A stretch of DNA of 64,000 nucleotides, from the NCBI GenBank assembly GCA_022180725.1, contig BQMO01000013.1:90523-154522 (forward strand), read 5' to 3'. Numbering within the stretch: the first letter of the stretch is position 1; each line of letters begins with the position of its first letter. The DNA comes from Phycisphaerae bacterium. GTDB taxonomy: Bacteria; Planctomycetota; Phycisphaerae; Phycisphaerales; UBA1924. A program made the position numbers and the translations under genes. The notes under the pieces were generated by a model. It was given only the letters and a program-made list of their open reading frames with translations, was not told the DNA's origin and did no database searches. Shown here piece by piece: positions 52,140 through 60,880 of the stretch.

Positions 52140-54905
52140 TTATGGGCAGGGCGCGCCGCCGACGACGAGTTCAACCGCCTCGACGTCGAGGCCGTTGACC
52201 GCGCCGTCGCCGTTGAAGTCGGGGTCGGGCTGGCAGTAGTCATCGAGAACACCGCCGACGGCGAGTTCCTGGATCTCCACGTCGACACCGTTCGTGGCGC
52301 CGTCGCAGTTGACGTCCGGATCGCAGCATTGCGTCAAGGGAGTCCCGGAGATGGTGAGCGTGCCCGCGCCGCTGCTGGGAACGCCCGCCCCGGAGGCGGA
52401 GACGCGGATCAGGACGTCGCCGGTGATGGTGAGGTCGACGATGCGGGCCTGGTTGCTGGTGCACCCGGTGACGCCGGAGCCGACGTTGTCGTTGCAGGCC
52501 AGGAGGTTGAGGTTGTGGCAGGAATCAAAGACGTGGATCATGGGGTTGGAGATGGTCGAGCCGCAGGTGGCGATGGTGTAGGTTCCGCCGCAGTCGGAGA
52601 CGAGTCGGTACCAGAGGTCGCGGTTGGAGACGAGGGCGCCGCCGCCCGTGGCGCATCCGAAGTTGAATCCGTCGTCGGTCGCCTCGCCGAGGTTGAAGGC
52701 CGTGGGGCCCATGCCGATGGGGGTCGCCGACGCGCAGTCATCGTTGGCGGGGATCGGCGGGGCGACGCTGATGCTGAGCGACCCGGTGCCGGTGGGCACG
52801 CCGAGTGCGCCGACCCGGATGAGCACGGGCACGCCCTGGGTGACGGGGAAGCGTGAGATCAGGCTGCGGGCGCTGTTGCACGACGTGCCGACCAGGCCGC
52901 GGGCGCCGACGTCGTCGTTGCACGCGAGGACGGCGGCGGAGGGGCCGCAGTCGTCGAGGATCATGAGCGTGGTGTTGAAGGACGAGGCGCAGGTCTGGAA
53001 GCGGGCCTCGCCGGTGAAGGTCGGGGTGTAGCGGTACCAGACGTCGCCGTTATCCGAGACGCCGGTGGAGGTAATGCACTGCGAGAAGCCCTCGTCGGCC
53101 CAGGCGTTGCAGATGTTGAAGGTGTGAGTGCCTTCGCCGACCGCGGTGGCGGTCGAGCAGATGTCATTCGCGGGCGCGGGGATGGACGAATCGAGCGCCG
53201 CGGTGACGACGGTGGTGGACACGGACTGCGCGTTGCAGCCGGACATGACGCAGTGGTAGTCGCCGGCGTCGGCGGCGGTGGCGAAGTTCACGCGGAGCTG
53301 CGAGCCGGTGGCTCCGGTGATGGTCGAGCCGTTGCCGGTCGGGCCGTTGGCCAGGGGCTGCCCGTTGCGGTACCACTGGTAGGTGATGGGCAGGGTGCCC
53401 CCGGCACGGGCGTTGAGGATGATGCCCAGCGAGGAGCAGCGGGTGAAGGTGGTGTTGGAGGGTTGTGTGGTGATGAAGGGCGCCACGCACGAGGGTCCGC
53501 CGCTCATGCGGAGCACCCACGGAACCGCGCCGATGACGATCTGGTTGCCGCCCTGCCAGCCGATGATGGTCTGTCCGTCGGGCGAGATGCTGCTGGGGTT
53601 GCCCAGGCGTGGCAGGCCGACCACGACCGGGTTGTTGTCGATGTCGATCGGGCCGTATTCGGTGGTGACGTTGGGAACGCCGATCTCCTGGCAGTACTCG
53701 TACCAATCCTTGATCTGCCCGTCGGCCTGGTGCCAGATCCATCCGCCTCGCATGAACGAACCGCAGGTGCTCCAGGTGGCGAAGCCGACGATGACGGAGC
53801 CGTCCTCGGTCATGCCCGTGGGCGTGAGGGTGGGCGGCAGGCCGCAGGACGTGACGGCCGGGGGGAGCCACGCGGGGTTGGCCGCGAGCGTGCCTCCCAG
53901 GAGTTCACGGTCCCAGGTGGAGGTGCCGGCGTTCCAGGTCCACTTGGCGATCCCGCCGCCGGTGGTCTCGTTGAGGCCCGAGGTGCCGACGATGATGGTG
54001 CCCGCGGCGTTGATATAGAAACTGTCGACGTTCCGGGTGATGGGGTTGCCGTTGGTGCTGCGGACGTAGTCGGGCAGGTAGGTCGCCTCATACTGCGCGG
54101 TGTTGGTGTTCCAGCGCCAGACGATGGGGCGCCCGCCGTCGGGGTTGGGGTTATCGAAGCTCGTGGACTGGTTGGGTTCCTGCCCGCCGACGATCACAGA
54201 GCCGTCGGCGCTGACGGCGAGGGCACGTCCGTCGCGGATGCGGTTGTTGGTGAGCGAGGTGGTCATACCGGTGGGGAGCACGATGGCCTCACCCGCGCCG
54301 CCATTGCCCGCGGCGTTCCAGACGTACGGGCGGAAGCGGCCGGCCGTCACGCTGATGGCGGTTCCCGTGCCGTTGTACGAGGAAATGTAGGTTTGCCCGA
54401 CCATGAACTGGCCGTTGGCGGACATGCCACGGACGTCGTTGATGGTCGAGCCGCTGTTACCGATGCCGAAGCACATGAGGGCGTTGTGGTAGGCGTTATT
54501 GGCGTAGCCGCCGGTGTGGGTCCAGGTGGTGGTGTTCGCGTTCCACCGGGCGGCGATGTTGGCGGTGGTGGCGATCGGGGCGGGGGTAAAGGAGGTGGGG
54601 ATCGACCAGGCCGGGGAGACAGTGGTCACGTTGTTCCCGGAGACCTGGGGGTTATTGAGGATCGTGCCCGCGTAGTAAACGCCGTCGGTGGACATCATCC
54701 CGCCGCCGGAGGCAAACCCTGCGATCGACTCGTAGGAGTATGTTCCCGCGTTGTAAATCCATCGCACGCCGCCAGCGCTGATGTGCGTGCCGCCGTTGGT
54801 GACGCCCGCGGGCGATCCCGTCCCGAGCGAAGTGATCGTCGGCTGAGCCGACGCAGTCCCGGCGATCAACGCCATCACCGCCGCCATCCCGAGTGTCCGC
54901 ATCAT
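52140..54905 (-). CDS. Large secreted propeller/Ig/PPC protein with dockerin-like tail
   Basis: 921 residues. Signal peptide to about 21 (GTASA). About 25-450 carries repeated ADGSVIVGG / DGQTIIGW-type units of extended propeller (HAF-like). Then an Ig-like domain (CVAPFITTQPSNTTFTRC, YQWYRNGQPLANGP), two PPC-type domains (PANDICSTATAVGEG, DVWYRYTPTFTGEARFQTC; PANDDCASATPIGMG, DLWYRLVSDCGG) and the dockerin tail. GGAG lies eight bases before ATG 54905. A Cys-rich extracellular protein. It is divergent from the HTH-like gene at 55114 with about 200 bases between. Confidence 0.87.
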   Translation of the reverse strand: MMRTLGMAAVMALIAGTASAQPTITSLGTGSPAGVTNGGTHISAGGVRWIYNAGTYSYESIAGFASGGGMMSTDGVYYAGTILNNPQVSGNNVTTVSPAWSIPTSFTPAPIATTANIAARWNANTTTWTHTGGYANNAYHNALMCFGIGNSGSTINDVRGMSANGQFMVGQTYISSYNGTGTAISVTAGRFRPYVWNAAGNGGAGEAIVLPTGMTTSLTNNRIRDGRALAVSADGSVIVGGQEPNQSTSFDNPNPDGGRPIVWRWNTNTAQYEATYLPDYVRSTNGNPITRNVDSFYINAAGTIIVGTSGLNETTGGGIAKWTWNAGTSTWDRELLGGTLAANPAWLPPAVTSCGLPPTLTPTGMTEDGSVIVGFATWSTCGSFMRGGWIWHQADGQIKDWYEYCQEIGVPNVTTEYGPIDIDNNPVVVGLPRLGNPSSISPDGQTIIGWQGGNQIVIGAVPWVLRMSGGPSCVAPFITTQPSNTTFTRCSSLGIILNARAGGTLPITYQWYRNGQPLANGPTGNGSTITGATGSQLRVNFATAADAGDYHCVMSGCNAQSVSTTVVTAALDSSIPAPANDICSTATAVGEGTHTFNICNAWADEGFSQCITSTGVSDNGDVWYRYTPTFTGEARFQTCASSFNTTLMILDDCGPSAAVLACNDDVGARGLVGTSCNSARSLISRFPVTQGVPVLIRVGALGVPTGTGSLSISVAPPIPANDDCASATPIGMGPTAFNLGEATDDGFNFGCATGGGALVSNRDLWYRLVSDCGGTYTIATCGSTISNPMIHVFDSCHNLNLLACNDNVGSGVTGCTSNQARIVDLTITGDVLIRVSASGAGVPSSGAGTLTISGTPLTQCCDPDVNCDGATNGVDVEIQELAVGGVLDDYCQPDPDFNGDGAVNGLDVEAVELVVGGAPCP

Positions 54906-54995
54906 CGTTCGACTCCATCTTTATGGTGCGTTGTGCACCGGTGCTGAATCGCCGTCCTGACCTGTGGATCGCCCAGAAGCACCCCGGGCAGGTCC

Positions 54996-55023
54996 ATAGT
55001 ATCGTCTCTCGAACGATTTGCAA
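54996..55023 (-). promoter_or_regulatory. Promoter TTGCAA-N16-TACTAT
   Basis: Minus strand: TTGCAA (55023-55018) and TACTAT (55001-54996), 16-base spacer, about 80 bases of leader before ATG 54905. The -35 is identical to that of the divergent promoter at 55054. Confidence 0.55.
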
Positions 55024-55053
55024 TAGAATCTCCAGAGATTTTAATAAACATTC

Positions 55054-55081
55054 TTGCAAAATCGCACGAAGCATGTACGAT
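55054..55081 (+). promoter_or_regulatory. Promoter TTGCAA-N16-TACGAT
   Basis: TTGCAA (55054-55059) and TACGAT (55076-55081), 16-base spacer, starting near 55088, about 26 bases before ATG 55114. Confidence 0.55.
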
Positions 55082-55113
55082 CTGGTACACTAACCTCTGC
55101 ATGGCGCTCAATT

Positions 55114-56352
55114 ATGATCCAAACACATACCGATCAACTGGTGGAATCAACGCGAGACGCAATTCAGGGGCTTCGTGTGGCATTGATCGAGTTGTTTGGC
55201 CAGGCCGGCGTGAACGCGGCACAACCGGTCGAGGTGGCCAAGGCAATCGGGTTTCACAAGAACCTGGCGTGGCGCATCTCGCGGGTGATCTCGGCGTCGG
55301 ACCCGTTCGCGGCGTTGGCGCACATGCCCGGAACCTCGGGGTTTGAGATCGCCATCGCGGCGTTCGAACGGGCGAACGTATCGGCGAGCGCGGTCGCGGC
55401 GGCGCGCGAGGCCCTTCGCCGATTCGACGAGGTGGTGGATCACCATGCCGGGGACCGTGCGCACCTGGAGCTGATCCTGGACAGCATGGGGCTGCTCGGA
55501 AACGAGAACCGGCTGGAGAGCAGCCGGGAGATGTTCTTCAAGGGCGCGAGCGGCTTGTGGGGGGTGCAGGCGCGGACGCGGCTGATGTCGGTGATTCTGG
55601 CGCCGTCGAAGACGAGCGCGGATTATTACGACGCGGTGATGGTGGCGGGATTCATGGGCTTTCGGCGTCTGCGACCGACGGCGACGTGGCGGCTGTTCCG
55701 CTATCAGTATTCGGACGAGAAGCAGCCCGTGAACGGGAAGGCGCCGCCGACCCCGCCGAGCGACGTGCCGTACTCGGAGCCGCTGGACACGAACCCGGGT
55801 GAGCATCCGATGCTGCTGCGGCGGTTCTGCTCGGCGAACATGCCACCGATCGAGGCGGTGCGGGTGGGCGATAAGGTGGAGCACTACCTGGCCGGGGGCC
55901 CGGTGGGCAATGCCGGGACATTCGACTGCACGGTGGGGAACATCACGCGCAATCTGCCGGGGTACGCGACGCCGGAGGACGCAACGAGTTCATTCGCGTC
56001 GTCGGTGTCGCTCCCGGTGGAGCAGTTGGTGTTCGACATCATCGTGCATCGGGAGCGGCCGCTGCCCACGCCGGAGGTGCGGGTGTTCGGGTTCCCGCAC
56101 GGCGGGCCGGACGATCCATCGGCGCAGCAGCAACGGAACCTCCTGCCGATTTCGGGGGAGTTCGAGGAGTTGGCGGGGTCGCCCCCGGCGGTGACGACGC
56201 CGTCGGTGCCGCGGTACGCGGAGATCGCGCAGAGCGTGTACGAGCGGCTGGGGTACCGACCAGCGGAGTTCCGCGGGATTCGCATGGTGATGCCCTATCC
56301 CCCGATGAACTCGATGGTGGTGGCGCGGTGGGACCTGCCGAAGCGGACGTAG
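55114..56352 (+). CDS. HTH-like large protein, family member 2 (paired with a dockerin gene)
   Basis: 412 residues. N-terminal helical domain with an HTH-like pattern (ALIELFGQAGVNAAQPVEVA, then KAIGFHKNLAWRISRVIS), a middle (FEIAIAAFERANVSASAVA) and a large C-terminal domain with blocks REMFFKGASGLWGVQA, RLRPTATWRLFR and the ending EFRGIRMVMPYPPMNSM. It is the distant homologue of the 24113 protein: similar length, same order of blocks, similar end. Each is divergent from a dockerin-tailed protein. A role as regulator of that partner is inference; no ligand pocket or catalytic motif is recognised. Confidence 0.72.
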   Translation: MIQTHTDQLVESTRDAIQGLRVALIELFGQAGVNAAQPVEVAKAIGFHKNLAWRISRVISASDPFAALAHMPGTSGFEIAIAAFERANVSASAVAAAREALRRFDEVVDHHAGDRAHLELILDSMGLLGNENRLESSREMFFKGASGLWGVQARTRLMSVILAPSKTSADYYDAVMVAGFMGFRRLRPTATWRLFRYQYSDEKQPVNGKAPPTPPSDVPYSEPLDTNPGEHPMLLRRFCSANMPPIEAVRVGDKVEHYLAGGPVGNAGTFDCTVGNITRNLPGYATPEDATSSFASSVSLPVEQLVFDIIVHRERPLPTPEVRVFGFPHGGPDDPSAQQQRNLLPISGEFEELAGSPPAVTTPSVPRYAEIAQSVYERLGYRPAEFRGIRMVMPYPPMNSMVVARWDLPKRT

Positions 56353-56370
56353 CGGGGTATACAAGCCGGA

Positions 56371-57312
56371 TCACGACGTAAACGACGACCGCAGCAGGTC
56401 GAGGCTGCGAGGAATCGCGGTCTGCCAGTCTTCCATGCCCTCGAACTCGAGGCTGATCCAGCCGCGGTAATGGTGGCGGCGGAGCATGGCGGCGATGCGG
56501 GGGTAGTCGAGGTCGAGGGTGTACCACTTGCCGCCCCCGAAGTAGGTTTTGGCCTGGACGAAGCAGGTGTGCGGGGCCATGAGTTCGAGCCGGTCATAGG
56601 GGTCTTCGAGGAAGTTGCCGGTGTCGAGGGTGCAGCGCAGCCAGGGCGAGTTGACGGCGTTGACGATGCGGAGCACGCCCTGGGGCGTGAGGCCCAGGCC
56701 CCAGTGATTCTCCAGGCCCATGGTGACGCCGCAACGCGCGGCGAGATCGGTGCACTGGGCGAGGGCGTCGATGACCCATGTGAAGGCCTCGTCCTCGGCC
56801 ACGCCGGGGATGGGCGGCTCGACGCCGCGGTCGCGCATGAGTTGATCGAAGTCCTTGGTGGTGCCCCAGCGGCCGGTGTTGACGCGCATGGTGGGGATGC
56901 CCATGGCGCCGGCGAGTTCGAGGCAATGCTTCGTGTGCTCGATGTTCTTCTTGCGCTCGGCGGGGTCGGTGTTGACGAATCCCTGGTGGATGGAGAAGCC
57001 GACGAGGGGGCAGCCCTCGAGAAGGGAGACCTGCTTGAGGCGCTGGAGGGTGGCGTTGTCTTCGCCGTCCATCTGACGGTGGAGAATCTCGACGCCGTCG
57101 AACCCCATGGCGGAGGCCCGGCGGATGCAATCGTCGATGGGGAGGCGCATGCCTTCGTTGAAGCGCCAGAAGGAATAGGTGGAGACGGCGATGGGGTTGC
57201 CGCGGACGCGGCCCGGCGAGGGCGCGGGGGTCGTGGCGGGCTGGGCGAGGGCGCGGCCCGCGGCAAGCGTGGCGAGGGCGGAGGACGCGAGCAGGGCGCG
57301 GCGGGTGGGCAT
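56371..57312 (-). CDS. Exported sugar phosphate isomerase/epimerase-like TIM-barrel protein
   Basis: 313 residues. The N-terminus MPTRRALLASSALATLAAG reads as a signal sequence, possibly Tat-like though with only one R pair (RR at 4-5). The TIM barrel has metal-binding Glu in VTMGLENHW, Asp in RCTLDTGNF, a Gln in FVQAKTYFGG and the last Glu in ISLEFEGME, the usual set for xylose isomerase-like barrels. IAVSTYSFWRF and GFSIHQGFVN are further blocks. The substrate is unknown. It follows convergently the second HTH-like gene. Confidence 0.85.
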   Translation of the reverse strand: MPTRRALLASSALATLAAGRALAQPATTPAPSPGRVRGNPIAVSTYSFWRFNEGMRLPIDDCIRRASAMGFDGVEILHRQMDGEDNATLQRLKQVSLLEGCPLVGFSIHQGFVNTDPAERKKNIEHTKHCLELAGAMGIPTMRVNTGRWGTTKDFDQLMRDRGVEPPIPGVAEDEAFTWVIDALAQCTDLAARCGVTMGLENHWGLGLTPQGVLRIVNAVNSPWLRCTLDTGNFLEDPYDRLELMAPHTCFVQAKTYFGGGKWYTLDLDYPRIAAMLRRHHYRGWISLEFEGMEDWQTAIPRSLDLLRSSFTS

Positions 57313-57439
57313 GCGAAGACTCCTCGACGCGCAGTGTACCGACGGCGCGCGGAACGCGCCGCGCCCAGGGAACTTGCTGTCGGCGTGCGAGTGCGGGCGG
57401 GTTCGGGGTGAAGCGAGCTATTGTCGAGCGGGAGGACCC

Positions 57440-57607
57440 ATGGGCAGCGTAAATCGATCGGGGAAGAGGACGAGCAAGCCGGCGGGGGCGGGCGGGACGA
57501 AGCGGCGGACCGCGACGGAAAAACGCGTGCGCGGCTCGCGCGTGGAGCCCTCGATGATCACCGAGAAGAAGCGTGGCGAGCGCGCGAAGCGTGAAGGCCG
57601 GGCCTAA
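57440..57607 (+). CDS. 55-residue highly basic protein
   Basis: A short gene with a strong ribosome site (GGGAGG five bases before ATG). About 15 Lys/Arg residues among 55, beginning MGSVNRSGKRTSKPAG and ending ERAKREGRA. No hydrophobic part. Such basic, disordered proteins often bind nucleic acid or ribosomes. No family recognised. It converges with the esterase gene, 14 bases between stops. Confidence 0.6.
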   Translation: MGSVNRSGKRTSKPAGAGGTKRRTATEKRVRGSRVEPSMITEKKRGERAKREGRA

Positions 57608-57621
57608 AGATCCGCGGACGA

Positions 57622-59124
57622 TTACTCGCCGCGCGGCGCACCCGCGCGGGGGTTCTCCTTCGCGATGGTCTCGAACATGGCGTTCATGGTCGGGCCATGG
57701 ATGGAGTGGATCATGTCGGGGATGATCTGCACGTCGGCATCGGCGCGGAGGCCCTCGAGCGTGGCCTTGAGGTTACGGACGGCGCCGTCGAGGAAGTAGG
57801 TGTCGTACCCGCCGGCGACGATGTGGAGCTTGCCCTTGAGTTTGGGGCCAAGTTCGCCCCAGCGTCGCATGAGGATGAGGTTGATGTCGTAGGCCTCCCA
57901 GGCCTTGGCGGTGAGAGGATCGACATTGCCGGTGGCGCGGTCGAAGAGCGGGCGGGGCTGGCCGTTGGGCAGGCGCGGGGAGAAGACGGCCTCGAAGGAG
58001 TGGATCTGCCCGCCCGGGCCCATGACGGTTTCCATCCGCATGAAGTCGTCGTAGAAGAGCGTATTTCGGCCCGCCGAACGGGCGAGCGGGCGGCGTTCGC
58101 CGCCATGGTCCTTGTACATATTGACGCCGGCGGCGTACAGATTGATCTGTTGGAAGTCGGAGAAGTCGACGGGGTCGGGGCAGTGCGACCACACGCCGTG
58201 GAAGGTGTCGTGGTAGGTCACCTGAAGCCAGAGGCTGGACCACCCGCCGGAAGAGATGCCGGTGAGGTAGCGATGGCCGTTGCCGTGGAAAGCGGCGTCG
58301 ATGGCGGGGACAAGTTCCGTGGTGAAGGCGCGACCCCAGGGGCCGTTGTTGGCCGAGTCGGCAAAGACGCTGTGGCCGCGGTAGCAGGAGGCGTCGGGGA
58401 CGACGATGACGAGGTTGTCGGCGAGGGGCTGATTCTGGAGAATGGTGCGGAGTTGACGGGCGAAGGTGTGGTCGGAACCGAAGCCCCCGATGAAGTAGAG
58501 GACGGGGTAGGTGGCAATGGGGTTGAAGTCCTTCGGGAGAATGACCCCCGCACGGAGTGAGAAGGGACGCCCCAGGAACTCGGTGAGGGCGGGGCTGGGC
58601 AGGGTGAACTCGCGGACGCGATCGGACGTGGGGAACCCCGCGGACTTCACCTCCTGGTTGAGGACGAGGTCGGCAACCCCAGGCTCGGGCTGTCGGAAGG
58701 TAACGCGAATGACATCGCTGAAGAGGTCGCCTACGCCCTGGCCCGGCTCGGGGGAATCGAGATTGCGACGGGCGAAGGCCTGAACATAGAGCGCGCCCTG
58801 CGCGGCCTGGGCGAGGGGCTTGGGGTAGGCCAGCGCGTTCTCGCCGATGGTGATGCTCCCGCCGGGTGGAAGGTCGGTGACGTCAACCGCGAAGACCTGG
58901 AGGGGCTGATACCAGTCGAAGGCTCGGCGACGGAGTGGAGGCTGGCCGTGCGTGGAGAGCGCGACGTACACCCGCCCCGTGTAGGGCGTGGGTTGGATCG
59001 CGGCGTCGAAGGTGACGCGGAACGACCCGGCGGCGGGTGGTTCGGTCGTGGCTGGCGGCGTCTGGGCGCAGGCGACGGGGGCGAACAGGGCAAACACCAC
59101 CGCGACCCAGGAACGGATGTTCAT
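57622..59124 (-). CDS. Exported alpha/beta-hydrolase esterase (PF00756-like)
   Basis: 500 residues. Signal peptide to about 20 (APVACAQ). A beta domain (about 30-200) precedes the esterase core: VLPKDFNPIATYPVLYFIGGFGSD, the nucleophile Ser in TGISSGGWSSLW (G-x-S-x-G-G), followed by HCPDPVDF, and a C-terminal His in PDMIHSIHG as candidate base. The family includes antigen 85/esterase D-like enzymes and S-formylglutathione hydrolases. Substrate unknown; the export and large N-terminal beta domain suggest an extracellular polymer or surface ester. Confidence 0.85.
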   Translation of the reverse strand: MNIRSWVAVVFALFAPVACAQTPPATTEPPAAGSFRVTFDAAIQPTPYTGRVYVALSTHGQPPLRRRAFDWYQPLQVFAVDVTDLPPGGSITIGENALAYPKPLAQAAQGALYVQAFARRNLDSPEPGQGVGDLFSDVIRVTFRQPEPGVADLVLNQEVKSAGFPTSDRVREFTLPSPALTEFLGRPFSLRAGVILPKDFNPIATYPVLYFIGGFGSDHTFARQLRTILQNQPLADNLVIVVPDASCYRGHSVFADSANNGPWGRAFTTELVPAIDAAFHGNGHRYLTGISSGGWSSLWLQVTYHDTFHGVWSHCPDPVDFSDFQQINLYAAGVNMYKDHGGERRPLARSAGRNTLFYDDFMRMETVMGPGGQIHSFEAVFSPRLPNGQPRPLFDRATGNVDPLTAKAWEAYDINLILMRRWGELGPKLKGKLHIVAGGYDTYFLDGAVRNLKATLEGLRADADVQIIPDMIHSIHGPTMNAMFETIAKENPRAGAPRGE

Positions 59125-59158
59125 GGGCGCATCGTACTGCGGCTGGATTGTCGGCGGA

Positions 59159-59950
59159 TCAGCCGGGGAGGTTGCGAACGGCGATCAGTTCGGCCTCGAT
59201 CTCGAGGTCAACGCCCTGGGGGCGCTTCACCTGGAGTTGGGGCGGCGCGTGGTTCATCTCGGCGGGGACGTGGATGCGTCGCTTGCCGCCGACCTTCATG
59301 CCGGCGAGGGCGGCCTGCATGGCGTCGAACTGGGTGCCCGGGGCGTTCACTTCACCGGGGAGCCAGATGAAGGGTCTGGCGGCGGTCGTCGTCTCGACGA
59401 CCTCGCCGTTGACCTTGATGGTGTGGGCGGTGGCGGGGACGCAGCGGGCAGTGGCGGCTTCGCCCTCGCCGGGAGCGATGTCTTCAACCTGGAGGGCGTC
59501 GGTGAGTTGGATGACGAAGACGAGGTCGGAGTTGGCGGGGAGATCAGGCCCCATGGCGCGGTCGCCGTAGGCCATGGCGGCGGGGATGGTGAGCCGGCGG
59601 ACGCCGCCGACCTTCATGCCGGGGACGCCCTTTTGCCACCCGAGGATGACGCCGTTGAGGGAGAAGGCGATGGGCTTGCCACGCTCGAAGGCGGAGTCGA
59701 AGACCTTGCCGGTTGCCTTGAGGGTACCGTGGTAGAGGGCGACGACGGCGCCCTGCTCCTTGACTTCGTAGCCGGTGCCGATGACAAGGTCTTCGACGAG
59801 CAGGCCGCCGTCGAGTTCGGCCTTGTGGATGACGGGGCCGTCGGGAACGGGGATGGGCACGGGGGCGGTCTCCGGCGGGGTGGGGGGTTGGAAGGCGCCG
59901 GCGAACGAGGTGAGCGCGGCGGCGAGGGCGAACACGGACACGAGGCGCAT
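59159..59950 (-). CDS. Exported protein with two FKBP domains (peptidyl-prolyl isomerase)
   Basis: 263 residues from ATG 59950 (AAAGGA upstream). Signal peptide to about 19 (SFAGA). First FKBP domain (about 50-150): VALYHGTLKATGKVFDS, PIAFSLNGVILGWQKG, MKVGGVRRLTIPAAMAYGDR, SDLVFVIQL. Second domain (about 170-260) is more diverged: ARPFIWLPGEVNAPGTQFD, MKVGGKRRIHVPAEMNH, VDLEIEAELIAV, and has lost several aromatic pocket residues. The first is probably active; the second perhaps a chaperone or binding part. Envelope protein folding is the likely role. Confidence 0.88.
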   Translation of the reverse strand: MRLVSVFALAAALTSFAGAFQPPTPPETAPVPIPVPDGPVIHKAELDGGLLVEDLVIGTGYEVKEQGAVVALYHGTLKATGKVFDSAFERGKPIAFSLNGVILGWQKGVPGMKVGGVRRLTIPAAMAYGDRAMGPDLPANSDLVFVIQLTDALQVEDIAPGEGEAATARCVPATAHTIKVNGEVVETTTAARPFIWLPGEVNAPGTQFDAMQAALAGMKVGGKRRIHVPAEMNHAPPQLQVKRPQGVDLEIEAELIAVRNLPG

Positions 59951-59990
59951 GGATGGTCCTTTCGGTGAGTGGCGAAGGGTAGGCGAATTG

Positions 59991-60024
59991 AAGCGGCCCG
60001 CACGCTCTGCCGAGCGTGCGGGCC
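59991..60024 (-). terminator. Intrinsic terminator after the third PEP-CTERM-like gene
   Basis: Perfect 13-bp stem (59995-60007 with 60012-60024), 4-base loop; on the minus strand the following sequence is CTTCAATTC, moderately T-rich. Confidence 0.7.
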
Positions 60025-60062
60025 TACGCGAACCCAAGGAGCCATGCGATGGGGTGGAGATT

Positions 60063-60740
60063 TCAGGATCGGCGTCGGCGAGCGAGGAAGAGGCCGCCGA
60101 GGCCCGCAAGGGCAAGAGCACCCGGGGCCGGCACGGTGGGTGTGCAGACGCTGACCGCCTGGATACCGATGATGCGACGGCCGTTGTTCAGCCCCGCGGC
60201 GATATTCGACAGGTCGACCGTTTCGACGGCGGGCTGCGGGGTGATATCCCAGGTCATGTAGAGCACGAGGAGGCTTGCCCCGTTGAAGTTCTCCCGCTGC
60301 CACCCGGCGCCGGTCATGGTCGAGGTCGAGTTGGGGGCGGTGCAGGAGCCCCAGACACCGGCGCCCGCGGGTTGGCCTGGCGCGGCGCCGCCGCCCGGGG
60401 GGTTGTAGCCATTTTCCTGGTTCGTGACCACGCGCACCCAGAGATGCTTGGTGTAGTCCTCCATGCGGTGGTTGTTGAGGGTGAGCATGTGCGTGGTGGG
60501 GTTGTAGGAACTGCCGCCCATGAGGCCCTGCTGATTCGGAGGGAGCGTGTTCGGCCAATGGCCGTTGGGGCCGGGGGTGTTTTCGGAGCCTTGGTAACCG
60601 CTGCGCCCGATCTCATTGGGGCTGGGCGGGGGCGGGGGGAGCGGGCCGTTGACGACATTGGGAAAGGCACCGGCGAGGCTGACGAGCGCCAGGGATGCGA
60701 GCGAGGCGATTCGTGTGGCCCGATGCGTGGTGCGATTCAT
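60063..60740 (-). CDS. PEP-CTERM-like exosortase-dependent surface protein, copy 3
   Basis: 225 residues from ATG 60740, with AGGAGG eight bases upstream. Signal peptide to about 25 (VSLAGA). A P-rich start, a body with NENGYNPPGGG-type loops and the strand region LLVLYMTWDITPQP, and the sorting tail VPAPGALALAGLGGLFLARRRRS. The tail matches the two genes at 12-14 kb, the body does not. Same destination, different function. Promoter-like TTGGAT-N16-TAACAG upstream. Confidence 0.8.
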   Translation of the reverse strand: MNRTTHRATRIASLASLALVSLAGAFPNVVNGPLPPPPPSPNEIGRSGYQGSENTPGPNGHWPNTLPPNQQGLMGGSSYNPTTHMLTLNNHRMEDYTKHLWVRVVTNQENGYNPPGGGAAPGQPAGAGVWGSCTAPNSTSTMTGAGWQRENFNGASLLVLYMTWDITPQPAVETVDLSNIAAGLNNGRRIIGIQAVSVCTPTVPAPGALALAGLGGLFLARRRRS

Positions 60741-60783
60741 TGTGGTTCCTCCTGTGGCCCGCGGCGTCGTGCTCGGGGCCGCA

Positions 60784-60811
60784 CTGTTAGCGACATTCGC
60801 CCGAGATCCAA
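60784..60811 (-). promoter_or_regulatory. Promoter-like TTGGAT-N16-TAACAG
   Basis: Minus strand: TTGGAT (60811-60806) and TAACAG (60789-60784), 16-base spacer, about 37 bases before the start of PEP-CTERM-like copy 3. The -10 is weak. Confidence 0.35.
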
Positions 60812-60880
60812 CACGCCTGCGCGCGGTGTGGACGGTCCGAGCCGGCGGGCGGTAGGATGGGAGCACCTCGCCGACGCACC

